From NCBI GenBank assembly GCA_018881555.1, contig JACAXG010000132.1:1127676-1191675 (forward strand): a DNA stretch of 64,000 nucleotides. Direction: 5' to 3'. The stretch comes from Amblyornis subalaris (Eukaryota; Chordata; Aves; Passeriformes; Ptilonorhynchidae). The notes under the pieces are model-generated. The model ran no database searches and was not told the DNA's origin. It saw only the letters and a program-made list of their open reading frames with translations. Below, piece after piece: positions 40,640 through 52,863 of this stretch. Positions within the stretch are counted from its first letter, which is position 1; every line of letters starts with the position of its first letter. Made by a program: the position numbers and the translations under genes.

Positions 40640-41110
40640 CAATGAACNTTCAAGAAACTGGTTTGCCCATGGGATGGGCTAAAGGGACACGTCCCAGCTC
40701 TCGGGCTGTGTGTTCTGGAGTTACAACTCGTTTTGGATGGGCTACACTGTCCAGAAGTGCAAGTCCTGAGGCAACTGATGGCTGTGTGCCTCGATGAGCA
40801 CTGCTTTGGGTTTGGGGGAGTTCTTCGCTCNGCCTGTGAGTGCTTTCTGCCCGGGNCCGCATCCCCACAGCTNTNCCAGCCAACGGGGCAACGTGAGAAT
40901 CCCTGAATTCACTTTGGACACACTCAGCTGCGTTTCTGAAAGGCCCAAAGGCTTGTGCTGGTGCGGATGATTCTCCTGAAGTGGGAGAGGGAGCACTTTG
41001 CCCAGTTCCCTCCACCAGCAACATGGTGGGATTGGTGAGCCAGCAAGTGCCAGCCAAGGGCAAGAGGCAGAGGCGCTTGTGTTTCAGCCAAAATCGGTAA
41101 GGGATGTGTA
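40640..41110. other. GC-rich, CpG-retaining pocket with the longest open frame of the window
   Basis: About 13 CpG dinucleotides occur in roughly 460 bases, well above the depleted surroundings, and several N calls cluster here. A minus-strand frame of 156 codons (40650-41120) runs through it, rich in Ser, Ala, Pro and Thr, with five ambiguous residues and no recognisable domain. Other frames on both strands are also open, which fits GC-rich composition. At the right edge, TCG/GTAAGGG (plus strand, GT at 41098-41099) resembles a splice donor. It could be a small CpG-island promoter, a decayed gene fragment or unrecognised repeat; I cannot choose between these. Confidence 0.4.
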
Positions 41111-41314
41111 CCCACAGCATGCANTGTCTCTGAAACCTGCACCAGCCACATTTGACAACAGCTGCATGCTTNCAAAAGTGTCTTTAATCAGCAAGCCTCT
41201 GCACAATTCGCTGTTNTAAAGCGCCATACAAATTTCATGATCGTAGGTCAGCTGCTGCTTTGCATATTGGGAAGAGAGAAATCTCATTCTTCTCACTGGA
41301 AAGTTCGGAGGGTG

Positions 41315-44300
41315 AACATTTGCAAAGGGTGGCAGCAACTAGAGAGTTTTTATATATTGGTTAGCAACAAACTACATGCCTGTACACCCCTCTGTGTCAC
41401 TGTCACCTGCCAAACACAGCATCTCAGCCGTGGCCATCTGCAGTTAGAGAGAGGAGAGGGTACACAGCCAAGAGCTCATCCACACTAGCAGGGACAGAAA
41501 TTCTTGCTGCCAGGATGTCTCGTCCCCTTCCTCAGTCACATCAGCAGCACAAAGCCAGGGTACTGTAGTTTCTTATTTGACAGCTTTCAACTCCTTTCTG
41601 AGACTGCTAAAGGAACATCTCTGTGACAAGCATTGGGTTTCAGCCCAGAAAGGAAGATAAAAAGACATCTCTGTCAAAACAGTGGCCTGGTTCGTCAAAC
41701 TTGCCAGCCTGATGCAACATTCCAAAATCTATATAATCTGACCCACATATGGAAACAGCCTAAATTCAGAGTTATCCATCGCTGATAAAACATTACAAAG
41801 TTAAATGAGAAATAGGGAGGTGAAGTGATGATGATGGAATACTTGGAAACTCGGACACCTACTTAAAAGCAAGTATTTTTGAAAGTGTTGGCTTATATTG
41901 ATATAGTAACAAACAGTGNTCTGAATTCTTCTGACTTTCAACAAAGAGCTTGCAGCCACACCATTGATTTTGAAACTTGTCAGTTCTCACTCTGTTGTAG
42001 TAACACAGATCTTGGGCAGAAGAGCATGGCCTTGCTCACCCAAGTCACAATGGAAGTTTGTACTGAGGTAGAGAACTGTAATGAGTTCTCATCATTACAC
42101 AGATTACAGCAGGTTTTAGACCCAATCAACAACTCATCATCCAGCCCTGTCTTGCTTTTCCCTTATTCCCATGCCATGCCATGTCAGTGCTTTACCTTGA
42201 GACAGCTGTGGCACAGGTCTGATCCCAGGGTGCATCAATTCCATTTAACAAAAGAGCAGAAAATCACCTTGGCAAAAAGCAAGTTGGGTGAGAGGCAAAT
42301 TGGCTCTCCCTGAAAACAGATGAGTGCCAGAGCCAAGGAAGGAGGGAGAAGGATCTCACTCTTCCCTTTCAGCAAGCTGTGACCAGCTCAGCTGCCTCCT
42401 GGGCCCACATCATGAGCCTTACTGCAGGCACTGCAAGAGCAAATAGCCCTTCTTGCCTCTGAAGGTACTAGTGCTGACAAGGAAGACACNAGAGGGATTA
42501 GGAAAAACAATATTTGTAGGGAAGTAATGTGCCTGTTATCACACAACCACTCGATGATAGAGCTGTTTACCNAGAGCCCTCACGCAGCAGTGTTTGAACA
42601 AAGCTATTACCCTTACCATCATATTTATTTTAATTTTTTTGAGAGTATTATGGTTTTTTCTATACTCAGATATNTTTTCTCTTTAAAATAGCTTCTTCTT
42701 GATCAGCTGGAGTGTGGTCAAAACATATTGACTACATTATAAATCACACACCCCCACCTGCCAAAGGCTGAATGTGAGAAAACACATGCAATGAAAACTC
42801 CAAATGAAACACTGAAAAATAAGAACCATAGAGGAACAGAAAGGCATTTCTTTTGGTGTGAAAATCCCAGTGCCATACTTTTAAATTCAGAGTGGAGATA
42901 GTTTTCAGCAATCAAAGTGAGGGAGACTGGATCTGCATGGAATGGAAGTAAATCAGCCCCACAGAAATGGAAGTGATATTCTTCAAAATACAGAAAATTT
43001 GAAAGGTGTGCCAGAAGCCCCCACATCAAGCTGATGTCAATGAATATTTGCAACTATTTCTCAGGTGAAAAAGCTCCAGAGAATACAATGCAGATGTTTT
43101 CCAATCGCTAAACTTTTAAAACTACTTAATAATAATTTTCTAACTATGAGAAAATGAATTAAGCGTATTTCTGGCCCACCTAAGAGAAAAATGTTATAAG
43201 GNTCGAACTTTATAAATCTGTAGCACTGGTGAAAAGAATTATTTTGCCCTTGGGCTACTAACGAATGGCTGGGTTTACCAGCATTTGAAAGAGTATTAGA
43301 CATTTATATGGCTAATGAGAGCATTCATGGTTACGTAAGAAGGGATAAATAAAATTAAGGCTATAAGCCTTCATCCTTCAGGGCTAAGGAAANAAAAATT
43401 CTTTGGGGGTAAACTATTCTATGAAGACCTGAGGTAAAATCTTGGCCTTGTTAAAGTTAGAATTCTTCCAAAATAGCTGTGGTTTTACCTCAACNTTGCT
43501 TAATTATGCAGCTTTCCCTGACTTCGTTAGACTATTCATCATCTGCAGAGCTGCTTATTCTTTCTCACAGCACCTGAAAACAACCAGCATAGCTACAGAT
43601 AAGCAGCTAGTATGATTTTATGTATAAACTGTAATGACAATTTCTGTATTCCTTTCATGTCTATTTTAGAGAACTGAAATTAAATATTAGATCTGATTAG
43701 GAACAGACAGGCTGCTATTTTGACTGGCCCTAGGACTATTAAGGTCCTTGGTGCGAGGCAAAAGCACATTATAGTCCATCCTCACCACACTGCATCATCC
43801 TGCTCCCAGGGAGCAGCACTGGATGTTGAGTTATTCATGGAGAAACTCTGCTCCAGTCCCAGCTGTATTCCTTTGCATCACCGTCAGAGCAGTATCTCTG
43901 AAACACCCCAGCATTGCCTGACATGTCATTAGCCCCGACTGGCCTCTTGCAAGTAGGTTCTTACTTACAGGAACCTACAGGTAGGTAGGTTCTCCCAACT
44001 CCCACTCTCTTTGCCATCAGCCAGCTCTTCCCCAGAACACAGTCAAGCACCAAAGCCTACTCCTCCTAGTCTTTTTTCCACCTTCTTGGCCTTCTCACAG
44101 GCACACATCTCCCTGCTGTTTCTTCCCCAGCCATTCTGCCTCCAGCCAGTGTCTTTACTTCCCCTACCAATGTGGCAGACAGGCAGTAAATCGACACAGG
44201 GCTTCCAAAGGGTGGGTCTCTCATAAAACCCTCTGTTTGAGCTGGCAGCTCTGCAGGATAGAGCCAGGCAGGTCTCTGGTAACTGTGATGCAGAGCCAGA

Positions 44301-44989
44301 TGCTGAAGGTTCCCTGCTTGTCTTGGTACCGCATCCAGCAGCCTCCACAGCTCATTGTGATTATTCACTGCTTTGTGACAAGATTTGGGATTACTCTTCT
44401 GATGTTTGTCACTATGAGCCAGGACCACATTACTCCTTCCACACCATGATGAAGCATGATTCTAAAGGGTATTTAAATGCTGGACAGTAACACACTCTAC
44501 CAGCAGCACTGGGAGACTATCCCCTGCATGTAGCCATCCACCCTCTGATGTCTTATGTATGGGATATCTCCCTAGTGAAGGACTAAGAAGATTGAATACT
44601 ACAGAACAAAAGTGACATATTGAATTAAAGCCATTTCTTTCTCCCTCATGTGCTTAAACCCCTCAGTTCCTTCTGTAGGGGTAAGAAAGAGAAAAACCCA
44701 GTAGACAGATGGACATTTAAAATAGAGCAAGGGTTGAAACAGAAAAAAATTTTGTGCACCTGCTTCTTGACTTCTACATAAGTTAGGAAACTTGTGGACA
44801 TAGTGAAATACTTATAAACNCAGTGTAACAGGAGTCCTGAGACCGGTCAGTCTTTTATTGACTAACTTCTTCCAAGAATCTTGCAGTACAAATAGTTAAG
44901 ATGTAATTCTCAAAAGATATTAAAGAAATAGGTGCTCATTACTCTTGATTTTCAAAGGAATTTCAGTGCAAAATCCCCTCCAGCTCTTG
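41315..44989. other. Non-genic DNA
   Basis: No gene was recognised. The 144-codon plus frame at 41879-42313 has no recognisable domain, an ambiguous base and no clear splice context. Overlapping plus and minus frames at 44011-44449 (up to 120 codons) lie in locally GC-richer sequence and are probably chance. A small inverted repeat lies at 43953-43978. Confidence 0.65.
43953..43992. repeat. Short inverted and direct repeat of GTAGGTTC
   Basis: GTAGGTTC at 43953-43960 is followed after 10 bases by its reverse complement GAACCTAC at 43971-43978, then GTAGGTTC again at 43985-43992 inside GTAGGTAGGTTC. Local shuffling of one 8-base word; possibly hairpin-mediated slippage. Confidence 0.6.
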
Positions 44990-45060
44990 AAAATCTGGGC
45001 TTAGCATTAGTGAGCCTTATTTTTTGATCTCTAAAATTGAGTTTNTTACTCAGCTCTCTA
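44990..45060 (+). repeat. Possible MIR SINE relic
   Basis: The order CTGGGCTTAG...GTGAGCCTTATTTTTTGATCTCTAAAATTGAGTTT...TTAC parallels the MIR segment TTGGGCAAG...TCTGAGCCTCAGTTTCCTCATCTGTAAAATGGG. The match is colinear but short and diverged, and was judged by eye only. Confidence 0.35.
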
Positions 45061-45398
45061 AAGACTGTGTGTGTCTGTGGATGAGGCTTATACAGTGCTG
45101 CTTTCAGTATCCAAGCCCGACCACTAATACAGGAAAAACTCTACAGCAAACAAGTTACACCAACTCAATTTTTGCAGAAAGCTGAAGAAAAACATTCAAT
45201 TCCTTTCAGGATGTTCAGCTTGAGACTCAGACCTTTTAACAAACAAGGTACCCTTTGTATCTCCTCAAGTCTTTGTCCCAGGTACATTGAAGCTATCCTG
45301 CATATATATAGCTGAATATTCCTCAGACATACACAATTAGAGAGATTTGCGTGTCCACTGACTGTGACTGGCTTTAGAGGTGATATCAGAGAGCTGAT

Positions 45399-45473
45399 AG
45401 CTTCTCCCCTTAAGCTGGATAAGGGTGAAGCAACTTAAGCTTCTCCCCTTAAGCTGGATAAGGGTGAAGCAAC
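45399..45473. repeat. Two-copy tandem duplication, 39-bp period
   Basis: A 36-base block beginning AGCTTCTCCCCTTAAGCTGG and ending GGTGAAGCAAC occurs at 45399-45434 and identically at 45438-45473. Perfect identity points to a recent duplication. Confidence 0.95.
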
Positions 45474-46816
45474 CTGCCAGACAGTTGAAGAGATACCACC
45501 ACAGCTGTCCAAGACAGACCCAACAGCAAAAGCACACCAGCTTTATGGACAAAATATAAGTCCTTGAGTTTGGAAGATAACTGCTCTGACTAACTCAGAA
45601 ATCAATTCACACTCCTCCCATTTCCAGCAGGACAAACAAGTATCTGTTCCTTCAACTATATTGTACAGGTACTAGGAAAAAAAACCACAACAACAAAAAA
45701 TCCCCAATGAATCAGCACAAGAAACTTTTCCAAAGTAAGGCAGCATTGGCACTGTAGGGAGCAAATCTTACAGCTTGTGAATTTCTTGTAAGTGGGGAAG
45801 TTTAAAGACCTTTACCACTATTCCCCATGCCTTAGGATGAATAGAGGTTACACAGTTAAAACAGCATTCAGTCTTGAATCTTTAATTTTTCATACTCAAA
45901 GATGCTAGATTTTTGCCCATTTGTGTCAGGAAACAGGGCTCTCAGTCAAAGTTCATCTGCACTGTCACACAGGTTTTACAGAAGTGGATATCAAACAATA
46001 TAACATAATCTTGCTGTAACAGCTGGGTATCGAGCTCCCAAGAGGGTGTGGTGAATCACACTTTCTCCTACTCTTTCTCCTTGGATGGCCCTAATTTATC
46101 TGCAAGTCTCTCAGTTGTTTTAAAGGACCTCCCTTGGATGGAATTAAAGAGACTTCTATTTCACCTCAGACAGGGAAACATTTCAGTTCTTCACCTTGTT
46201 CTGTACACAGAGTACAAATTTCTAAAGGTATGGCAGTGACCTAACACTAACCTGTGCCTTCTTTTCAAGTTAGTTTTCACAAAAAAAGAGAAAATACTAA
46301 CAATTGCACATATAATTTTAGTCTCGTTGTCAGAAAGCATAGTGTCTCAAGTCTGAAGCTCCTGTACTTTTATCTCCACTCACTTCATCTTCCTGGGTCA
46401 TCTGGGGCAAGGAAAGAAACCAAACAGGCAACAATGAAAGAGACTGATGTTCCTCCACCTTCCACCTTTTTTTTTTTTTTTTTTCAATCATCAATAGCAC
46501 TATTATCGATTCCTGCAGGAAGGTAGAACACTGTGTGTGGCTTGGAACAAGCCCCATAAGCTTTAGCTGTTCAAACGTTAACAGCACCAAGAGTCAAATA
46601 TGAAGCTGATCCATCTCTTGCTTTCTCTCTACTTGCTTCAGAGCAATTCTGTCCTTCTTCTTCTTTTCCTCATCTTATCAATTATCCTGTGAAAAACACT
46701 TTTCATGGACACTCGCAACTGCTATGAAGGAATTTCCCATTTTCTCACCTTGTTCTGTGCCATCGTGGAGCGCCAGCCCCATCTGGGGACAGCAGAGCAA
46801 TGTGCTGTGTGCCCTG
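45474..46816. other. Non-genic AT-rich DNA with poly(T) run
   Basis: No gene was recognised. Plus and minus frames of 86-90 codons overlap at 46254-46590 and read through the poly(T)/poly(A) run, giving runs of Phe or Lys; neither is believable. Confidence 0.7.
46467..46484. repeat. Poly(T) run of 18
   Basis: The longest homopolymer in the window, preceded by a CCTCCACCTTCCACC pyrimidine-rich lead. No retroelement body is recognisable on the 3' side that would make this a minus-strand tail. Confidence 0.9.
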
Positions 46817-49246
46817 ATCTCAAAACAACCTCTCTGATGATTTGTGTCTGAGCAAACCAGCCCTACACAAGCAGGATGGCACCTGCACAGGCCACTTGCC
46901 TGACAAAACTCTTCAGGTGATGCTCCTTGTTGGATGTATTTTTCCGTTTGCTGTTGCTGTGTGCTGGGCAAAACAGAAGAGTTTTCCCAGGTAAGGGAGG
47001 ATCACACAAAGCTGAAACAAGCAGTGAAAAGCCCTCTGTCTACTGCTGTATTTGTTTTGCAGATGAATAGTCCAAAATTAGGTTAAACTAGAATCCCTGC
47101 TAACAAAGCTATCTCTTTTTTTGTAATCTCTGTGTACTTTTTTTGGAAAAATATAAGATTTAGCTCTTGTTTGGAAGCGGTGTGCTTTTAAATGAAGAGT
47201 ATCAGAGATGGAAAATCAGGAGGATATTATCTCAAATCTATTTGTCCAGTAGCTTATTGTCAGTGTTTTGTTAAATACTTATTAGGACATTGAAAAAGCA
47301 CAGGAAATATTTGGTTACCTTGAAAGATAACATCATATAGAGACTCATAATAATACACGATTCCAGCAAAATTCCTTTGGAGGCAAATCACACATCAAAA
47401 GTATTCAATGACAAGCAATACAAGAGAAAGGTTTTCCCTCACCAAAGAATTCCTGCACATGAACAAAGGAATCCAACTACTGGTTAAAGAAAATATGTCA
47501 TTTTGCCAAGTAGGAAAATTTGTTTTGGATTGCTACAGACTTAACACTAAAGCACTTTTAGACTAAACACTGTCAGATTAACCAGGTCAACAATTAATTA
47601 TTTTTTACTTAATTAAAATCTTGAGCAAATTCTTTCTTAAGCAATCTACTCTACAACTTGCAGACTGTTCAACAGCTCAAATAGGCTCTTAGCATGCCAT
47701 AATTTTTAAAAAAATCCAAAGAAATACAACATTGAGTCTTATGAAAGTCATGTTGTATAACTTTTCTTGAAACTATAGGGCACAAGGTTCTTGATTGTAT
47801 TTCCTTTCAAATTTTGTTTCCCAAGGGGCATTTTAAGACACTTACATTTGTATATAAGAGGAAAAAAAAAAAACCAACTTATATTTGAACAAACTACCTT
47901 TGGAATCATGCTAACTTGTGAGAGATCTCAAACAGACTAGCATTCCTATATGAATTATAAATTCCATTTTTGTTTTCTTCAGTTTGGCAATACTGTAATC
48001 TAAATTTGTTTATTTATATCACATTTTTGAGGAATTTTAATTAAAAGCTGAGTATAACTGGTCAATGCAAACATGACATCCTTTGGGTCTAGCAGAGAAT
48101 TCCCAGCTGAGGAGGGAGCCCTTCCATTCCTCGTGAAATGGAACACATTTCCTTGCTGTTTGTAAAGTGATCTCCTGCAGACAGCCAAGTCCTAAACCAG
48201 CGAAGCACATGGCTGAACTTNCAGCTTCTAATCTCAACGGGACATGGCATGTGCTTATATCAGAGCGCAAAACTAAGTGTCTTCAGTGGTTATAAACTTT
48301 ACATTAAGTATGCTGGCAGAAGCACCTGCCTGAAGTGAAGTCTGGCTGTATTTGCAGTTTGCTAAACATCTGAACTTCTGCCACTTTTATCTCCAGGGAC
48401 TGTTATAATACAGTCTGAAATGGAGATCTGCATTAACATGTACACCACGTGCAGCTTCTCCTCAACAGTTGCTTACAAATTAGATGGAGCAGGAACCATC
48501 TCTGACCTTCAGTTAATTATTTGATACCACTACTGAATTTCAAGAACTCCAGGGGTTATCTTTTAGAAAATACCTGTTGAATATCTGAGGAGCAGCAAAT
48601 GACACAAGGTCATCCATTTAATAAGATAGAATCAGCATCCGGTTCCNAGGACTGCAAAGCACTCCTGTGCTCAGCACCACTGGTCAGAAGGAAGAACAAG
48701 TGATTCACAGGGAAGGGGAATAATGTCTCATTTTTCAGAAAGTTTTACAGTTTTACAAATTTTAACAGATCATTAAGGGTTTCATTCACAGGAATGCTGA
48801 CTTAAATGCTGTTGACTTTCTCTCTGGATCAACATAGCAGAGAAAGTTCAGTCAGGTGAGAACTTTTCTNAGCACAGTAGCTGTGGAAATAATTGTATTT
48901 ATGGGCACACCTCACCTGGACTCCTGCTTCTGTACGTGGCTTGCCTNGTTTGATCCATCCTAATGCAAACTGACAAACAGGGTAATATTCACCTGAGCAG
49001 CAATTTCCTCAAATTCTCCTTGATAGGCAACCACCTCAGAGTACATACAGGNGTTACAGCCTTGTTATAAACCTTGAGGGAACTCAGATGATTAAAACTG
49101 TTATGGTAGTATTAGCCATAGTNACAAAAGTATATTAGTTTACTCCACTGACTTTTATTTGACTGCCCATATATTTGTAATTTGCCTTTTAAAATCTATT
49201 CTGAATTTATCATTTGCTCTTATTCGTTCCCTACATACAGGAATAC

Positions 49247-49258
49247 AAAAAAAAAAAA
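49247..49258. repeat. Poly(A) run of 12 within an A-rich patch
   Basis: Twelve A residues are followed by GA6-type sequence to about 49266. Simple sequence; no element body is recognised beside it. Confidence 0.85.
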
Positions 49259-52200
49259 GAAAAAAGCCAACAAAAAACACTTATGCAATGCCACAGTCAG
49301 CTCAAGGAAGTCCCAGAGAATTAACTGTGTACCAGGAAACGCATTTGGAGAGGGTGAACTCCTGTGCTTGGCAAAGAAACACAAGTCTCTAAAGACACAT
49401 AGCATCCCTACTTCACTAAGGTACCTACGTATTCCCTCCAAGATGGATGTATGGTGGATTTGTGTGGAAGTGACACCGGCCAGGAAGATGAGAAAGCAAA
49501 GTTCAGACAGAAATACAGTCCTGTCTTGTACAAACATGCTGCACAGAAGAACAACCACAGACCTCTCTCACCTGCTTTCTGTTTAAAAAAAAAAAAAGGT
49601 GTAACTTACAGTACAAAGTAGAATCCATGAGGCCAAATTATTCTTTGCAAGACACAGGACTTTAGGTGATGTCTCTTAGAGGATGCTAAGCTCACTTCAG
49701 TATTTCTGTCAGAGGAGACACCTCTCGGGCACTTTTCTCCTGCTATTTGTTACCTGACCTCNTGTTCTATCAGCAGTTTGTCATCCTGCAAAGCCTCAGC
49801 ACCTCATCCCCAGCAACACTGGAACCTAGCTGAGAGGAAACCTGGACCTGAAGTTTCAGAACAAACAGAATAACTTTTGGCAATGAGTGGGGAATCACAT
49901 TGGGGGAAAAAGTCAAATAAATTTACAGGACAACTTTTCCCATTTTCTGCCGAGTAAAGCTACGTCAACCACATGTGAAAGCTTCTTATAGTAGCTTCAA
50001 AACACCTCAGTTTTGACTTGTTTAAATCTTGCTTTGTCTTGTACCTGAACTTATTCAACATCAGCATCAACAAATAGAAAAATGGTACCAAAGTTTATAG
50101 AGCTCAGAAACCCATCGGGAAAACAGAAGTTGCATCCAGCTTTTAAAAATAAAGCTGAAGACCCCTCTGTTTTCATGATTGCTGTCTGAGAGAGCAGGAG
50201 ACATCTCCAGACTCCACAGGGTGTGGACCAGCTCTCCAGGACACAGATGCTGCCTTGCTGACCAAACCCACCAACTCCAAAATCTTGTCACTGCTCTGCT
50301 GTGTTTTCATCAGGCAAATACAAACCCATCTTTTGCGCATTCAGCCCTACCTCTGAGACACCACAAAGAACAGAAAGTATATTGAATCACACACATTAAG
50401 CATACAATGGCAGAAGATTAATGAATAGAAAAGAAATAAATGAAGGGAAGGCATTTAGGGAGGGGCAGAACACCAACACTGAGACCGTCAAAACTGAATA
50501 ATAGATTTGATTGCTTAACATCTAAAATAAATCCTTGTGGTAGTTTCAAAAACCTCAAATCACTTTCAAGCTCCGACACAAAGTGCAGTGAAATCAATAG
50601 GAAGACATTTAGTGCTTAAGAAAGTTAACAGATCAGAGCATGCAGAAGATACAAAAATTTGATTTTGCCTGAGGCTGTGCTAATTTTTTATTTCAGTTTT
50701 GCTCCCTAGTGGTAATATATGCTTTGGTACACAAGGAACTAATACACTTAGGTTTACAGATTATTACTGAATTTTTCTACAGCAATNCCTGTAGTTCCAT
50801 ACATAATTATTTATAAGACATCTTAATTTAATTATTTTTTCTCCTCAGCATTTATAGTTACTTTTCATTGTTATAATTTCATTTTTCTGAATTGATCAAC
50901 TACAAGGAATATAAAAACAGACTTATACAGTAAAGAAGCTACAACTACTTCAAGGAAATAGAAAGAACAAGCCTTTTGCAACAGGGGGCTGGGTTTTAAA
51001 AATGTTCAGACTTAGGTTTCTATCTAGAAGATTTGCTACNCTGAGACTTACCTATATAACTTTCTGCACAAAAAAAAACCTCTAAGGCAAATAAAACTTT
51101 TACCAAAAAAAGACATAGAACATGTTCGTGTTGTTGTCTAAAAGGGGAATAGCAATTTGGAGAAAGATCGTGTTCCTCAAAGTGTGAGCTTGAGAAATAT
51201 ATTGTACATTGATAAAATGTGCCATATTACAAAGATGAGAAGCAAACCTAAAGGAGAGGAACCAAAAAGCAGACAAAATCCCAACAAATCTGAGAACTGC
51301 CATAGAAACAGGTTGAAATCTAGAAAGAGAAAGTACATGCTCACACACTTACTGCTTAACAACANGACTTCTATTAGCTGACATTTCACCGTTGGAAAAA
51401 ACACGGAAGAAAAGAGAGTGAAAATCCATGAGACTGAAGTCTGATGTCATGATGCACTTTCAGCAGCCCAGATGCAGAAGCACTACAGGTATTTTCATTT
51501 GGCACTGAATCTTTGTTATATAGACCTGCCCATTAGCCCAGAACCAACAAATACACTAAATCTGCCTCCCTGCATTGGGTGTGAATGTCTTTGTATGGTC
51601 TACAGAGCTTCAGATCTTGGTGTCCTGTTGTAGTGTTTCAGCCACAATTGTTTCGTTAATTGAAAACCTTTTCGTTCGTGGGTAACAAACCCCAGGTTTT
51701 GTGCATCTCCTTCAGAAACTCTCTCNTTTTCTCTAGATTCCTGGGCATAAAGGGAAGGCACACTGGATGACTCTGGAGTCTGGCATAGCATCTNCTCTAT
51801 TCTCATTCCACATGCAGAATTATTTGCTTTGCCTTTAATACCTTTCTGTACAAACTAGAACAATTTTTGGGTTTTAGGAAAATGTTTTCCAGTTGTTCTC
51901 TCCTCTGCATTTAATGTCAGGTTGAAAACAAATCTCGGTTTCTTGACGCCTCTCTGCACAATTGTTCCTTAACTTTTAATTAGCTCAGTTAGCTTCTTGC
52001 AAGGCGTCTGCTCCCACATCACTACTTGAAACTCCATCCTACCTAGAAAACTCTTTACTAATGTGGGAGTTGTGCAAATGCAAATAAACAGAGCTTTNGA
52101 TCAAGAGGGTCAAAGAGAACCACCCATACTCTACCAACAACACACAAAGAGAAGGTCTTTAGAGTAAAAGCACAAAAATTACAAGGGTTCACAATGCTCA

Positions 52201-52837
52201 TGGCAGGTAAAGGAAGGGTGTTAGCAATATAATGATGTGATTTTCATTCTGCAGCAGTAGAGCTCTTGAGGATCTATTAAGGAGAGGTGCGCATGGAGCA
52301 CAAAACAATAGACACTTCACGAGAAGTGCTCTCTCCTGTTTGCTGGCACCTTCAGATCTTACCACGGTTTAGTAAACAAAGTGAGAGACGGAACTTGGAG
52401 CTGTTCAGGCTGCATGGATTCAACTCTTCCCTTTACAGCCCTTGAGCAGGACACCAGATAGTTGAGAACAGCTTGTGCTGACAACCTGTTTTGAATGCTT
52501 AAGACTTGTGTACCCGCAAACAATTTCTTCACCGACTTCCTTTCCTTATCTGCCCTAGNAAAATCACTCTGTTCCAGATAAACAAAAACCAGGCAGCTTA
52601 TCCACATAGGNTGGAATAAGACAGGAAAGGAAAAATGCAGAGGCAAATGCAGTCANTGCTCTGTTAGGAGGGTTGGATAAATTGAGCTTCAGAAAAAGAA
52701 ATACTTATGAATGTGCTAAACACAGTGGGCAGGTACAGGGGGACATANAAAGCTGGAGAAAGGCCAAGAGGGATTAATCAGAAATACACTGTGCAGCCAA
52801 GTGGCACAGAAAGTCCCTCAGTAAGATAAGAAGACAC

Positions 52838-52863
52838 AGAAAATAAAATTAAATAAAATAAAA
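52838..52863. repeat. (AAATA)n simple repeat
   Basis: The sequence is AGAAAATAAAATTAAATAAAATAAAA-like, with imperfect 5-6 base periodicity. Low complexity only. Confidence 0.7.

Noticed and set aside
41879..42313. 144-codon plus-strand frame
   Set aside because: No recognisable domain, an ambiguous residue, and no promoter or splice context; length is within chance for 64 kb on six frames.
43196..43225. GGNTCGAACT resembling a tRNA T-loop
   Set aside because: No acceptor or anticodon stems and no A box upstream at tRNA spacing.
46330..46590. Frames reading through the 18-base T run
   Set aside because: Poly-Phe and poly-Lys translations of a homopolymer are not credible coding sequence.
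48793..48855. Segment between a TTCACAG acceptor and TCAG/GTGAGA donor
   Set aside because: All three frames contain stops; kept out as a coding exon, and a non-coding exon cannot be argued from this alone.
49182..49586. 134-codon frame with lysine-rich N-terminus
   Set aside because: The lysines come from a poly(A) run and the rest has no protein-like features.
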